DNA of 46,909 nt. Origin: an uncultured Rhodospirillaceae bacterium. Its GTDB lineage: Bacteria; Pseudomonadota; Alphaproteobacteria; UBA8366. The position numbers and the translations under genes are program-made. Position 1 is the stretch's first letter, and each line of letters starts with the position of its first letter. The DNA is taken from positions 1-46,909 of the forward strand of contig CAJWLM010000023.1 in NCBI GenBank assembly GCA_913043025.1, read 5' to 3'. The notes under the pieces are model-generated. The model was not told the origin of the DNA and did not search any database. It saw only the letters and a list, made by a program, of their open reading frames with translations. Below, one piece after another: positions 17,691 through 26,579 of the stretch.

Positions 17691-18111
17691 ATCGCCAACC
17701 TCGCCATTGCCCGAGCCGCTTACCATTACAAGTCATGAAAGTCCCCTGAAATCTAGTGTTACTACTATTTACTGCTCCGGATATTAACCCCCAACAGTTC
17801 GTCATTTTTCCATAGGCATTTTTCTGCCGCTCACGGCAGCTGCCTTCAGCTGAAAATAACGGCGCGGGAATCTGATAACGTTTTTTGCTGGTACAAGCTC
17901 TTGCCCAATATCCAGAGTAGTTTCCACTACCCCTATGTTGCATAACTACGATACCTCCCATAGGCTTGTTGTACCTACCCACGAAGGTCGCACCGTCAGC
18001 TTTGACAGTAACAGGTCCCCAATCGCTTCTCCAAACCTCCGCGGCCACGGAGGAAGGCAAAAGCATAAGAGTTAAAGCCAAAAATAAACGCACAACTGAA
18101 TCACTAGCCAT
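17689..18111 (-). CDS. Small secreted protein with four cysteines, unknown function
   Basis: A 140-residue protein I do not recognise. The first 24 residues form a clear signal peptide ending SSVAA/EVW. The mature part of about 116 residues has four cysteines (RACTSK, GSCRER, TNCWG, MTCNG), enough for two disulfides in the periplasm or outside. It is rich in Gly, Trp and aromatic residues, with short repeats of the style WGPVTVKADGATFVGRY and RFQGTFMTCNGKR. That hints at a small beta-sheet barrel, but this is a guess. GAGGAGG precedes the start at an unusually long distance (13 bases). It converges with the MmgE/PrpD gene with 16 bases between the stops. Confidence 0.7.
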   Translation of the reverse strand: MASDSVVRLFLALTLMLLPSSVAAEVWRSDWGPVTVKADGATFVGRYNKPMGGIVVMQHRGSGNYSGYWARACTSKKRYQIPAPLFSAEGSCRERQKNAYGKMTNCWGLISGAVNSSNTRFQGTFMTCNGKRLGQWRGWR

Positions 18112-18428
18112 AGGGTGAATCTAACCTCCTCATATTCTTATAGACATTTTGCTTAGTAGCATCCATGAAGAATGGATTGAATTTCCGTTTGATAATATCC
18201 ACTATTTAATCTTCGTAGTAACAAACTTCAAAGATTTTTGCGGACAGTAACTGTCGATTTCTCATGCCTGTTACTATAGTGTCTGTACTCTAATTCGAAA
18301 ACCAGTTTCATACCAGAATCACACATTTTGTTGTCTATATTCATCAAGTAATTTTGCTTATTTACATCAGATTTTCCATATAAAGAGGCCTAGCGAAAAA
18401 AGTTCAAAAAAATTTTAGGGGACGACCC
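18112..18428. other. Leader region of the otn operon
   Basis: About 317 bases between the divergent secreted-protein gene and otnK. It contains the GACAGT-type dyad at 18243 and AT-rich DNA; no clear -35/-10 pair could be fixed by eye. Confidence 0.6.
18243..18255. promoter_or_regulatory. 13-base dyad upstream of the otn operon
   Basis: GACAGT, one base, ACTGTC: a perfect 6-1-6 dyad about 175 bases upstream of otnK. A related half-site (TGTTACTATAGTGTC) begins about 16 bases downstream. This is a candidate operator for the tetronate-type operon, seen in sequence; regulator unknown. Confidence 0.35.
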
Positions 18429-19694
18429 GTGAGCATTGTTTTGGGATGCATTGCCGATGATTTTACAGGTGCAACGGACCTAGCAAATATGCTGGTGCAG
18501 CAAGGCATGCCCACAATCCAATTGATTGGCACTCCAAAAAACGAGATGGATATCGGCAGAGCGAAGGCTGTAGTGATTGCGCTGAAATCCCGGACTATGA
18601 AAGCAGAAAAGGCAGTTTCCTTATCGATCGATGCATTAAAATGGCTCCGGGCCGCAGGCGCCAAGCAATTTCTGTTTAAATATTGCTCTACTTTTGACTC
18701 CACTGACCAGGGAAATATAGGGCCAGTCGCGGATGCACTGAAAGCAGAGCTTGGCCTGAAGTTTACAATAGTCTGCCCTGCATTTCCAGAAAATGGGCGA
18801 ACGGTATATAACGGCAATCTATTTGTATTCAATGATCTTTTGTCGGAATCTAACATGCGTGATCACCCGTTAACTCCAATGACTGACAGTAATCTCTTAC
18901 GTATTCTTGGCCGCCAAACAACTCAAAAAATTGGCCTGATAGAGCATCAGACTGTTGCTAAAGGACCCGATGCAATAAACAAAGCGTACGATAAACTACA
19001 AAAAAATGGTGTTAGATATGCAATTATAGATGCAATTTATAATGAAGACTTGTTGGCAATTGGGACTGCGTCGAAAGAGCTAGTATTCATCACTGGTGGT
19101 TCTGGCATAGCGCTTGGACTGCCCAGTATTTTTAGGGAAGCCAAATTAATAGAAGATGCAGTTCCGCCTACGTTTCCGATGAAGAATGGAGCTAGAGTTG
19201 TACTTGCGGGAAGCTGCTCCGTCCGAACGATAGAACAAATAGCGAAATGGAAAGAAAAATTTCCTGCACTTCGCATCGAGCCAGAAGCTGTCATGCAAGG
19301 CAAACCAGTTGTCCGTGAAGCTGTTAAATGGGCTTTGAGAAAAATGCCTAACACTCCTATCTTAATATACACATCCGACAGCCCAAATGCCGTGACCAAA
19401 CTTCAAAAACATTACAACAAGTCTGAAGTTGGTAGATCTTTAGAAAAAATATTTGGAGCAATCGCCCAACAGCTGGTCAAAAAAGGCGCCGACCGTGTCA
19501 TAGTGGCAGGCGGCGAGACTTCAGGTGCGGTAGTTAAAGCTCTCGATGTAAGTGCCTTAAAAATAGGGCCCGAGATATCTTATGGAGTACCTTGGACTGA
19601 AACTATCGGCAAAACACAAATCTCTTTAGCGCTTAAGTCAGGGAACTTTGGTGACATAAATTTTTTCAACAAAGCTTTTAAGGTTCTAGGATGA
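18429..19694 (+). CDS. otnK: Four-carbon acid-sugar kinase (3-oxo-tetronate 4-kinase type)
   Basis: A 421-residue kinase of the OtnK/YgbK family, which phosphorylates 3-oxo-tetronate (from threonate or erythronate) at O4. The N-terminal signature ADDFTGATD lies at residues 9-17, followed by FKYCSTFDSTDQGNIGPV (about 83-100). The C-terminal nucleotide-binding domain has VIVAGGETSGAV. The start is GTG with AGGGGAC seven bases ahead. It is the first gene of a four-gene operon whose every junction is an ATGA overlap. Product with the next enzyme: dihydroxyacetone phosphate plus CO2. A 13-base perfect dyad lies about 175 bases upstream. Confidence 0.88.
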   Translation: MSIVLGCIADDFTGATDLANMLVQQGMPTIQLIGTPKNEMDIGRAKAVVIALKSRTMKAEKAVSLSIDALKWLRAAGAKQFLFKYCSTFDSTDQGNIGPVADALKAELGLKFTIVCPAFPENGRTVYNGNLFVFNDLLSESNMRDHPLTPMTDSNLLRILGRQTTQKIGLIEHQTVAKGPDAINKAYDKLQKNGVRYAIIDAIYNEDLLAIGTASKELVFITGGSGIALGLPSIFREAKLIEDAVPPTFPMKNGARVVLAGSCSVRTIEQIAKWKEKFPALRIEPEAVMQGKPVVREAVKWALRKMPNTPILIYTSDSPNAVTKLQKHYNKSEVGRSLEKIFGAIAQQLVKKGADRVIVAGGETSGAVVKALDVSALKIGPEISYGVPWTETIGKTQISLALKSGNFGDINFFNKAFKVLG

Positions 19695-20326
19695 GTTCAG
19701 AGACTAAGTTACGCGATGCAATAGCACGCCTTGCAAAATCTATGTATGATCGTGGTCTCACTGTCGGATCATCAGGAAATATAAGCGTACGCGTTGATAA
19801 TGGGTGGTTGATGACACCCACAGGCTCTACTATGGGATGTTTAGACCCTAGCAGGATTTCAAAACTTGATGATGATGGTGTCTTAATAAACGGTGACCCA
19901 CCTACAAAAGAAACTTTTCTCCATCGTGCCATGTATGAGATGAGACCAGGAACTGGAGCCGTTGTTCACCTTCACTCAACACATTCTGTTGCAGTTAGCT
20001 GTCTTAAAGATATAGACCCAAAAAATGTATTGCCGCCAATTACCGCCTATTATGTAATGAGAATCGGCACCCTTCCCCTAATACCCTATTTTCCGCCGGG
20101 TGACATTAAACTTGCAAATGCCGTGCGCGAGATGGCATCGAAGCACCACGCAGTTTTACTTGCTAATCATGGCCCGGTAGTCGCTGGCACGTCACTAGAG
20201 GACGCCGTATACGCTACTGAAGAATTAGAAGAGACGGCGAAATTATTTTTAATGCTAAAGAATCTTAACACAAGCTTCTTGACCGACGAACAAGTAGAAA
20301 CACTAAAGAATAAATTCCCTACATGA
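19691..20326 (+). CDS. otnC: Class II aldolase-like 3-oxo-tetronate 4-phosphate decarboxylase
   Basis: A 211-residue AraD/FucA-type zinc enzyme matching OtnC, which decarboxylates 3-oxo-tetronate 4-phosphate to dihydroxyacetone phosphate. Visible residues: GSSGNISVR (26-34), catalytic E74 (TKETFLH), zinc ligands H93 and H95 (VHLHST) and H160 (ANHGP). The start overlaps the otnK stop as ATGA. The pairing with OtnK is the strongest support for a tetronate route instead of a fuculose or ribulose phosphate role. The isomerase OtnI, which often joins this pair, is not in the operon. Confidence 0.88.
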   Translation: MSSETKLRDAIARLAKSMYDRGLTVGSSGNISVRVDNGWLMTPTGSTMGCLDPSRISKLDDDGVLINGDPPTKETFLHRAMYEMRPGTGAVVHLHSTHSVAVSCLKDIDPKNVLPPITAYYVMRIGTLPLIPYFPPGDIKLANAVREMASKHHAVLLANHGPVVAGTSLEDAVYATEELEETAKLFLMLKNLNTSFLTDEQVETLKNKFPT

Positions 20327-21582
20327 CTAACTCAATCCGCAGATGGCTGACGATGGGCTGCCTGATGCTTGCAGGTGAGTCTATATTCTTATTGCCCTAT
20401 ATGCGAAAAACATTTCAAACTTCAATTGAAGAAGTTTTCACAATATCAAGTACTGAGCTTGGATTTCTCAGCTCTATGTTCGGCATACTAGCGCTCGCCT
20501 GCTATTTCCCAGGCGGCTGGCTCGCTGACCGTTTTTCAATTCGAACTCTATTAAGCACATCTCTTATCGCTACTGGGATTGGTGGTTTTTATATCCTTAC
20601 CATTCCGAGTTTCACACAATTGCTCCTTTTACATGCCTTTTGGGGTATAACCTCGATCCTCACATTTTGGGCCGCTTTACTGAAGGCAACACGCCTTTGG
20701 GGAACACCGGAGACACAAGGCGCAAGTTTTGGGCTGCTTGAGGGCGGACGTGGAGTTGTCGCCGCCATTATTGTAACAATAGCCACTGCAGCGTTCGCAT
20801 TTTCAGATGGTAATGCGGATCCACATGCTGGGTTAACCTCTGTCGCGATGGTTTATTCGATCACACCAATCTTAGCAGGGCTTGCAGTCTGGCTCATACT
20901 CGCGAAAGATGAAACAAATACAACAAGACCTAAGAGCAGAACCAGAGATACAGCAAATTTAATTAAAAAAACTTCTAAAATTCCAGAAGTGTGGTTGCTA
21001 GCTGTTATTATTTTTTTTGCATACTTCATTTATACGGGCTCATATTATTTCCCGGCATACGTCGAAAGAGGATTGGGAGAAACAAAACTGTTCGGGGCTC
21101 AACTAGGAGTATTTCGCGACTGGTTACGCCCGGCGGCGGCAATAGCAGCAGGAGTAATAGCCGATCGGATCGGAATAAGTCGTGGAATAGCGATCGGATT
21201 TCTTGTGTTAATTGTGCTTTACGGCACGCTGTTTTTCGCACCTTCAAATACTAACACCTATCAATTTCTTTTTTCACAGGTGGCAATCATCTCCATAATG
21301 GTTTTTGCTCTCAGAGCGATATATTTCGCATTAATGGAGGAATGTAAAATACCGGTTATTCTTACCGGTATTACTGTAGGCATTGTGTCGACACTAGCCT
21401 ACACACCCGACATTTTTTCTCATATTATCGCCGGCTTTTTTCTAGATTATTTCAAAGGAATTGATGGGTTTCGCTATTTCTTTGGCTTGCTTTCTGTCAT
21501 GGCGGCAGCAGGCCTGGTGAGTACTCTTGCTTTACGCCACAAGCTCTGCATTTTGGAAACAAAGAAGGCACCCTCCATATGA
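20323..21582 (+). CDS. Major facilitator superfamily transporter
   Basis: A 419-residue inner-membrane carrier with about 12 hydrophobic segments. MFS motif A appears between TM2 and TM3 as GWLADRFSIR, and a second copy-like motif GVIADRIGISRG sits in the C-terminal half. A charged central loop (about residues 190-220, KDETNTTRPKSRTRD) separates the two six-helix bundles. It overlaps otnC and the next gene by ATGA, so it is made in step with the tetronate enzymes and most likely imports their acid substrate. Direction and substrate are inferred from context only. Confidence 0.88.
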   Translation: MTNSIRRWLTMGCLMLAGESIFLLPYMRKTFQTSIEEVFTISSTELGFLSSMFGILALACYFPGGWLADRFSIRTLLSTSLIATGIGGFYILTIPSFTQLLLLHAFWGITSILTFWAALLKATRLWGTPETQGASFGLLEGGRGVVAAIIVTIATAAFAFSDGNADPHAGLTSVAMVYSITPILAGLAVWLILAKDETNTTRPKSRTRDTANLIKKTSKIPEVWLLAVIIFFAYFIYTGSYYFPAYVERGLGETKLFGAQLGVFRDWLRPAAAIAAGVIADRIGISRGIAIGFLVLIVLYGTLFFAPSNTNTYQFLFSQVAIISIMVFALRAIYFALMEECKIPVILTGITVGIVSTLAYTPDIFSHIIAGFFLDYFKGIDGFRYFFGLLSVMAAAGLVSTLALRHKLCILETKKAPSI

Positions 21583-22550
21583 AAAAGGAACTACCTAAAA
21601 CCGTACTCTTGCATAAAAATCCTGAATCACTTGCTCAAAATATCAAAGCACACTTCCCAAATTTACCTCTCATATTAATCGATAATTATTCCGATGTTCC
21701 CCAATCACTTAGAAAGGAAAAACCAGAAGTTTTCTTCGCGTTTAAGACAGGTGAGGAAGATCAGTTTCCCCGTTCAGCAGTTCTCAATTGTGAGAGCATC
21801 AAATGGATACAGGCATCTGGAGCAGGCGTAGATCATTGGACGCCATGGGATCCGACCATCGTAACAGTCACCAATGCATCCGGCATCCATGCCGAAATAA
21901 TGGCCCAGTATACGACTTGGGCAATTTTAAACCAGAAATTAGGTTTTCCAAGAATGGCAGAACGTCAGTCGCAAAAAAAATGGGACAAAAAATTACTTGA
22001 GTCTGTCGTCGGACAAACCCTTGTGATCGTAGGATATGGACGTATTGGAAAAGAGGTGGGCCGTTTAGCAAAAACTATTGGGCTGAAGGTTATTGGGGTA
22101 CGCAAACGCCCGTCCCCATGTCCGTATGCTGACGAAGTAGTTAGCAACTGCGATCTGCGAAACGCTTTGGGGAAAGCAGATTTTATTTTGAACGTGCTGC
22201 CACTGACCGAAGAAACACGCGGATTTTTTAACACAGATATTTTCTATTCCATAAAAAAGGGTGCCTATCTGATTAATACGGGTCGGGGTCATGTTATAGA
22301 CGAATGCGCACTAGTAGAGGCGCTCAGAAGCGGGCAGCTGTCTGGGGCAACTCTTGATGTCTTCGCGGATGAACCGTTGCCTTCCAACAATCCCCTTTGG
22401 ACTACCAATAATGTAATAATCACTCCTCACACAGCTGGTGACGCCGTAGATTGGGAAGATGCAATAACCGATTTATTCTGTGATAATCTGCGGCGGTGGA
22501 AGAATAATGAGAAGCTCGAGAACATTGTTGATCCATCGCGTGGTTATTAA
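21579..22550 (+). CDS. D-isomer-specific 2-hydroxyacid dehydrogenase
   Basis: A 323-residue NAD(P)-dependent dehydrogenase of the glycerate/glyoxylate reductase type. Rossmann motif GYGRIG is at 152-157. The catalytic triad is R236 (NTGRGHV), E265 (ADEPLP) and H284 (TPHTAG). After the second strand comes GVRKRP, with basic residues that favour NADP(H) over NAD(H). It is the last gene of the otn operon, coupled to the transporter by ATGA. In this setting it may oxidise the C2 hydroxyl of a tetronate, or reduce a 2-oxo intermediate. Known threonate pathways use a different dehydrogenase family, so this would be a variant. Confidence 0.88.
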   Translation: MKKELPKTVLLHKNPESLAQNIKAHFPNLPLILIDNYSDVPQSLRKEKPEVFFAFKTGEEDQFPRSAVLNCESIKWIQASGAGVDHWTPWDPTIVTVTNASGIHAEIMAQYTTWAILNQKLGFPRMAERQSQKKWDKKLLESVVGQTLVIVGYGRIGKEVGRLAKTIGLKVIGVRKRPSPCPYADEVVSNCDLRNALGKADFILNVLPLTEETRGFFNTDIFYSIKKGAYLINTGRGHVIDECALVEALRSGQLSGATLDVFADEPLPSNNPLWTTNNVIITPHTAGDAVDWEDAITDLFCDNLRRWKNNEKLENIVDPSRGY

Positions 22551-22647
22551 AACATATCACGGTCAGCCAAAATCACTTAGAGGCCATAATAATAAGGTCA
22601 GATGGAATGATCGTTGAATAAATGAAGCCATCCCGCCGAAAGGCTCG

Positions 22648-23835
22648 CTAATGTGGCGGATATGCCCAATGTGGAGGATTCCAAAATATTTGAGGACCAA
22701 TATCTGAAATGCTGTTCAACCCTAGTTGGGCCATTGTGCGGTCCATTTCCTCATAAAAAATTTCTAGCGCTCGATACGCACCATCCTCGCCTGCCGCTGC
22801 ACAACCATAAAGCGTTGGACGTCCTGACATCACTAAATCTGCTCCACAAGCAACAGCTTTTATTATGTCAGAACCGCGCCTCGGCCCAGAGTCAATGGCA
22901 ATCATGAAGTCCTTGCCAACTGCCGCCCGTGTTTCAGCCGTGATCTGCAAGGGAGATGGCGCATTATCTACGTAACGGCCACCATGATTTGAGAGGATAA
23001 CGCCATGGAGCCCGTGTTTAGCTGCAAGCACCGCATCCTCTGAGCTATAAAGGCCTTTTATCAACAAGTTTCCCGGCCATATGTCTTGAATGCGTTTTAT
23101 GTCATCCCAGCACTGACTATCAGGCTTGGTATGACTCTGACCCTGTTTAACGCTCATATCCGATAGTTTTTTTCCCAGTTCAGCTGGATAATTCTCTTTT
23201 TTGAATGCCCCCCTCCGTAAATACTGCCTCAACAACACTCTAAAAATCCACCCAGGCCTAGCTAAGACGTCACCTGCCATGCGGGAACTGTATCGAAGTG
23301 GCATCGAATATCCATTACGATTATTATGTTCTCGATTAGCACCAACTGGCCCGTCTACCGTAACTACTAAAGTTTTATAACCAACGTCCCTTATACGCTC
23401 AACAAACCTCGATCGAAGTTCTTTGTCATTCCACATGTAGAGTTGAAACCAAAGGTGCTCGCCCCCCGCAGCTTCATATATCTCATCAAGCGGCGTCACA
23501 GCACTGGTAGCCGCAGTACATACAACGCCCATTCGTTGTGCTGCTTTTGCAAGTAATATCTCGCCACCGAACCATGTAATCCCAGCTGACGCAGTTGGTG
23601 AAATACCAAATGGCATTTTTAAGTTAGTACCAAAAATTTTGGTGCTACAAGAACGTTCTGAAACATCAACCAAAACACGGTTCTTTAGTTTAAGTTTCTT
23701 GTAGACCTGACGATTATTTATCAATGCAATATAGTCTTCCGCGCCAAGGTCAATGTACTCGAACAACCCTCGAGGAAGTTTCCGTTTCGCTATCCGACGT
23801 AGATCTTCAATATTATAGGCAACGAAATTGGTCAT
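22648..23835 (-). CDS. FMN-dependent alpha-hydroxyacid dehydrogenase, paralogue 1
   Basis: A 395-residue (beta/alpha)8 flavoprotein of the L-lactate/mandelate/glycolate oxidase family, which oxidises an L-2-hydroxyacid to a 2-oxoacid. Signatures: ISPTASAGITWFGGE, the FMN-lysine in LLIKGL, the active-site LSNHGGRYVD and DSGPRRGSD...MSGRPTLYG. It is the most divergent of three tandem copies: it lacks the AAAE ending of the others, has P where they have A in DSG(A/P)RRG, and N-A-P-S-P instead of CAPAP or CAAAP after the active site. The start is ATG 23835; a TTG directly before it is unlikely. It closes the five-gene operon. Confidence 0.9.
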   Translation of the reverse strand: MTNFVAYNIEDLRRIAKRKLPRGLFEYIDLGAEDYIALINNRQVYKKLKLKNRVLVDVSERSCSTKIFGTNLKMPFGISPTASAGITWFGGEILLAKAAQRMGVVCTAATSAVTPLDEIYEAAGGEHLWFQLYMWNDKELRSRFVERIRDVGYKTLVVTVDGPVGANREHNNRNGYSMPLRYSSRMAGDVLARPGWIFRVLLRQYLRRGAFKKENYPAELGKKLSDMSVKQGQSHTKPDSQCWDDIKRIQDIWPGNLLIKGLYSSEDAVLAAKHGLHGVILSNHGGRYVDNAPSPLQITAETRAAVGKDFMIAIDSGPRRGSDIIKAVACGADLVMSGRPTLYGCAAAGEDGAYRALEIFYEEMDRTMAQLGLNSISDIGPQIFWNPPHWAYPPH

Positions 23836-23952
23836 CAATATTTGCGCTCTTATTGAAAAAGATAGACGTATAATAACTAAGCTAAAACCTGACAGCGATG
23901 CCAGATTATTGTTAGCGAAAATCGATCAAATCGTTGATATTTGGGTGCAATG

Positions 23953-25164
23953 CTATTCTGCTGCTGCCCGAGTTATCTGTTGCCGCTGTGGCACCCAATC
24001 TGGCGGATTCCAGAAAATTTCCGGGCCAATATCGGCTACGGAATTAAGTCCTAGCTGCGCCATAACACGATCCATTTCGTCGTAAAATATTTCAAGTGCT
24101 CGAAAAGAGCCTTCCGCTCCGGCAACTGCAGCGCCCCAAAGCGTTGGTCGGCCAGACATTACAAGATCGGCTCCTAAAGCCATCGCCTTAACAAGATCTG
24201 AGCCACGGCGAGCACCACTGTCTATAATCACAGTAAAGTCATTACCCACCGCAGTCCGCGTCTCCGGTAAAAGTTGAAGAGGTGCCGGCGCACAGTCCAC
24301 ATAACGACCACCATGATTAGAAAGAACTACACCATCGAGCCCCTTTTCTTTGGCGATTAAGGCATCTTCGGCACTGTGAAGCCCTTTTATCAAAAGATTG
24401 CCAGGCCAATTGTCGCGAATTCTCATCACATGATCCCAAGTGAGATTATCAGTCTTTGTATGCATGTGCTTGAGCATCGGATCGGTAATACGACTGATAA
24501 GTTCTTCAGGGTAGTTAACCATAGTTGGTGCACCCCGTTTAACATAGTGCTGTCCAAGTACACGGATTAGCCATCCAGGTCGGGCAAGTAGTTGGGCAAA
24601 TAAGGTTGGCGAATATTTAAGCGGCATTGAGAAACCATTCTTCTTATTATATTCACGATTAGAACCCACGGGCCCATCAACAGTGATGATTAAAGTCTCA
24701 AAGCCTACAGATTTGATGCGATTTATTTGCATCATGCTGAGATCGTTATCTGGCCACATATAAACCTGAAACCAGAGATTCCCATCACCAGCCACATCCC
24801 ATATTTCCTCCATGGCCGTCTGAGCATTTAATGCGATCGTGCACGGAACTCTCATCTTCGTAGCTGCAACGGCAACACCCGCTTCCCCACCAAAAGACAT
24901 AAGGCCAGCAGTGCCGGTAGGAGAAATACCGTAAGGCATGGCGGCCTTTTTTCCGAAAATAGTCGTTTCAATGGAGCGTTTTGAAACATCAACTAAAACA
25001 CGATTTTTAATTTTAAGCTGTTTGTATGCATCACGATTATTTTTTAGAGCTATGCCATCTTCAGCACCACCATCGACATAATCAAAGACGCCTTTCGGAA
25101 CTCGCTGTTTAGCTTTCTGCCGCAAGTCTTCAATATTATAGGCACCAAAATTAGCGTTGGTCAT
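23953..25164 (-). CDS. FMN-dependent alpha-hydroxyacid dehydrogenase, paralogue 2
   Basis: A 403-residue member of the same family. Active-site SNHGGRYVDCAPAPLQ, flavin-binding DSGARRGSDLVKAMALGADLVMSGRPTLWG and LIKGL are intact. The N-terminus begins GAYNIEDLRQKAKQRVPKGVFDYVDGGAEDG, the usual opening of these oxidases. A GGGGA ribosome site precedes the start. The C-terminus ends NPPDWVPQRQQITRAAAE, closely parallel to paralogue 3. No membrane anchor is evident, unlike classical mandelate dehydrogenase where an internal segment binds the membrane, although a variable hydrophobic stretch (TLFAQLLARPGWLIRVLGQHYV) lies in the corresponding place. Confidence 0.92.
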   Translation of the reverse strand: MTNANFGAYNIEDLRQKAKQRVPKGVFDYVDGGAEDGIALKNNRDAYKQLKIKNRVLVDVSKRSIETTIFGKKAAMPYGISPTGTAGLMSFGGEAGVAVAATKMRVPCTIALNAQTAMEEIWDVAGDGNLWFQVYMWPDNDLSMMQINRIKSVGFETLIITVDGPVGSNREYNKKNGFSMPLKYSPTLFAQLLARPGWLIRVLGQHYVKRGAPTMVNYPEELISRITDPMLKHMHTKTDNLTWDHVMRIRDNWPGNLLIKGLHSAEDALIAKEKGLDGVVLSNHGGRYVDCAPAPLQLLPETRTAVGNDFTVIIDSGARRGSDLVKAMALGADLVMSGRPTLWGAAVAGAEGSFRALEIFYDEMDRVMAQLGLNSVADIGPEIFWNPPDWVPQRQQITRAAAE

Positions 25165-25307
25165 AAAAGCATCCCCTTACAAGCAGTACAATTAAACAAC
25201 AGCACCGTTTCAGTAATGACATTTCAATCATGCCAATTGCGCAGTCAGCCATTTAATGAGCTTTAACTCAGCACATTTTAGTTCGATCGCTTAATAGCGC
25301 AATTCAT

Positions 25308-26516
25308 CTATTCCGCGGCAGCTCTGAAGCCAAGCTGGGGTCTGGGTACCCATTCGGGCGGATTCCAGAAAATCTGTGGACCAATCTCCTCAATAGTGTT
25401 GAGACCCAATTGGGCCATTACCCGATCCATCTCATCATAAAAAATTTCGAGAGCACGGTAAGCACCCGCCTCATTGCCTGCAGCCGCTCCAAATAACGTA
25501 GGTCGACCGGACATCACCATATCAGCCCCAAGTGCTATAGCCTTTACTAGGTCTGAGCCACGGCGAGCTCCAGAATCAATGATTATTTTAATTCGATCAC
25601 CAACTGCCGCTTTTGTCTCTGGAAGGACCTGTAATGGTGCCGCCGCACAATCCACATAACGTCCGCCATGATTGGATAATATCACACCCTCAAGCCCTTC
25701 GTCTGCCGCAAGGACAGCATCTTCGGCACTCTGCAGCCCCTTGATTAAAAGATTGCCCTTCCACACATCGCGAATTTTTCTAATGTCTTCCCAAGATTGA
25801 CGGTCGGTTTTTACTACACTCATTTCCTCGGATGCTACAGTCACTCTCCTCTCAATTTCTTCCGGATAGTTCTCTTTTCTAAATGCACCTCGGTTAAGAT
25901 ACTGTTTTAAAAGAACTCGATAACACCACCCGGGCCTTGCAAGAACCTGAGAAATTAGCTTTGGAGTATATTTCAGCGGTGCGTGAAAACCATTCTTCTT
26001 GTTATATTCACGATTGGGACCAACTGGCCCATCAACAGTGACTATGAGTGTTTCGAACCCCGTCGCTTTTACGCGGTCGAGAAATTTCATGCTCATCTCT
26101 TTATCCGCCCACATGTAAAGCTGGAACCAAAGGTTTCCACCGGCCGCCTCAGCGATTTCTTCCATGGGCAGTAATGCATTTGTTGCAACCGTACAGGGTA
26201 CACCCATTCTAGCAGCGGCCTTAGCAAGCCCTATCTCACCGCCATAATATACAAGCCCCCCTGCCCCAGTAGGTGAAATGCCATACGGCATTTTGATTTT
26301 TTTGCCAAAAATTTCAGTTTCAGCAGATCGTTGCGAAACGTCAATCAATACCCGGTTTTTAACCTTAAGGGACGTGTAAGCATCACGGTTGTTCTGCACG
26401 CCGATGCCATCTTCCGCACCACCGTCTATGAATTCAAATATACCGTGTGGAAGACGCCGTTTTGCACCCTGGCGCAAATCTTCAATATTATAAAAACCCA
26501 TGTGATCAGCAGACAT
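25308..26516 (-). CDS. FMN-dependent alpha-hydroxyacid dehydrogenase, paralogue 3
   Basis: A 402-residue L-2-hydroxyacid dehydrogenase/oxidase. K259 (LLIKGL), H283 and R286 (SNHGGRYVD, 281-289) and the late GRPTLFG loop are in place. A hydrophobic-aromatic variable stretch at about 186-207 (KLISQVLARPGWCYRVLLKQY) matches the region that anchors mandelate dehydrogenases to the membrane, but it is not clearly transmembrane. AAAGGAAT precedes the start. It follows the ThDP decarboxylase pair by 63 bases. Electron acceptor (oxygen or the quinone pool) cannot be told from sequence. Confidence 0.92.
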   Translation of the reverse strand: MSADHMGFYNIEDLRQGAKRRLPHGIFEFIDGGAEDGIGVQNNRDAYTSLKVKNRVLIDVSQRSAETEIFGKKIKMPYGISPTGAGGLVYYGGEIGLAKAAARMGVPCTVATNALLPMEEIAEAAGGNLWFQLYMWADKEMSMKFLDRVKATGFETLIVTVDGPVGPNREYNKKNGFHAPLKYTPKLISQVLARPGWCYRVLLKQYLNRGAFRKENYPEEIERRVTVASEEMSVVKTDRQSWEDIRKIRDVWKGNLLIKGLQSAEDAVLAADEGLEGVILSNHGGRYVDCAAAPLQVLPETKAAVGDRIKIIIDSGARRGSDLVKAIALGADMVMSGRPTLFGAAAGNEAGAYRALEIFYDEMDRVMAQLGLNTIEEIGPQIFWNPPEWVPRPQLGFRAAAE

Positions 26517-26579
26517 CCCATATTCCTTTAATATTTTTAATCGTTTTGGTGTACAAAAATAAATATCTGGAGCAACGAA

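Noticed and set aside
16123-18178. 15-base inverted repeat (16123-16137 and 18164-18178) flanking the MmgE/PrpD and secreted-protein genes
   Set aside because: One 15-base match is expected by chance in a window this size; no transposase, target duplication or longer match is present.
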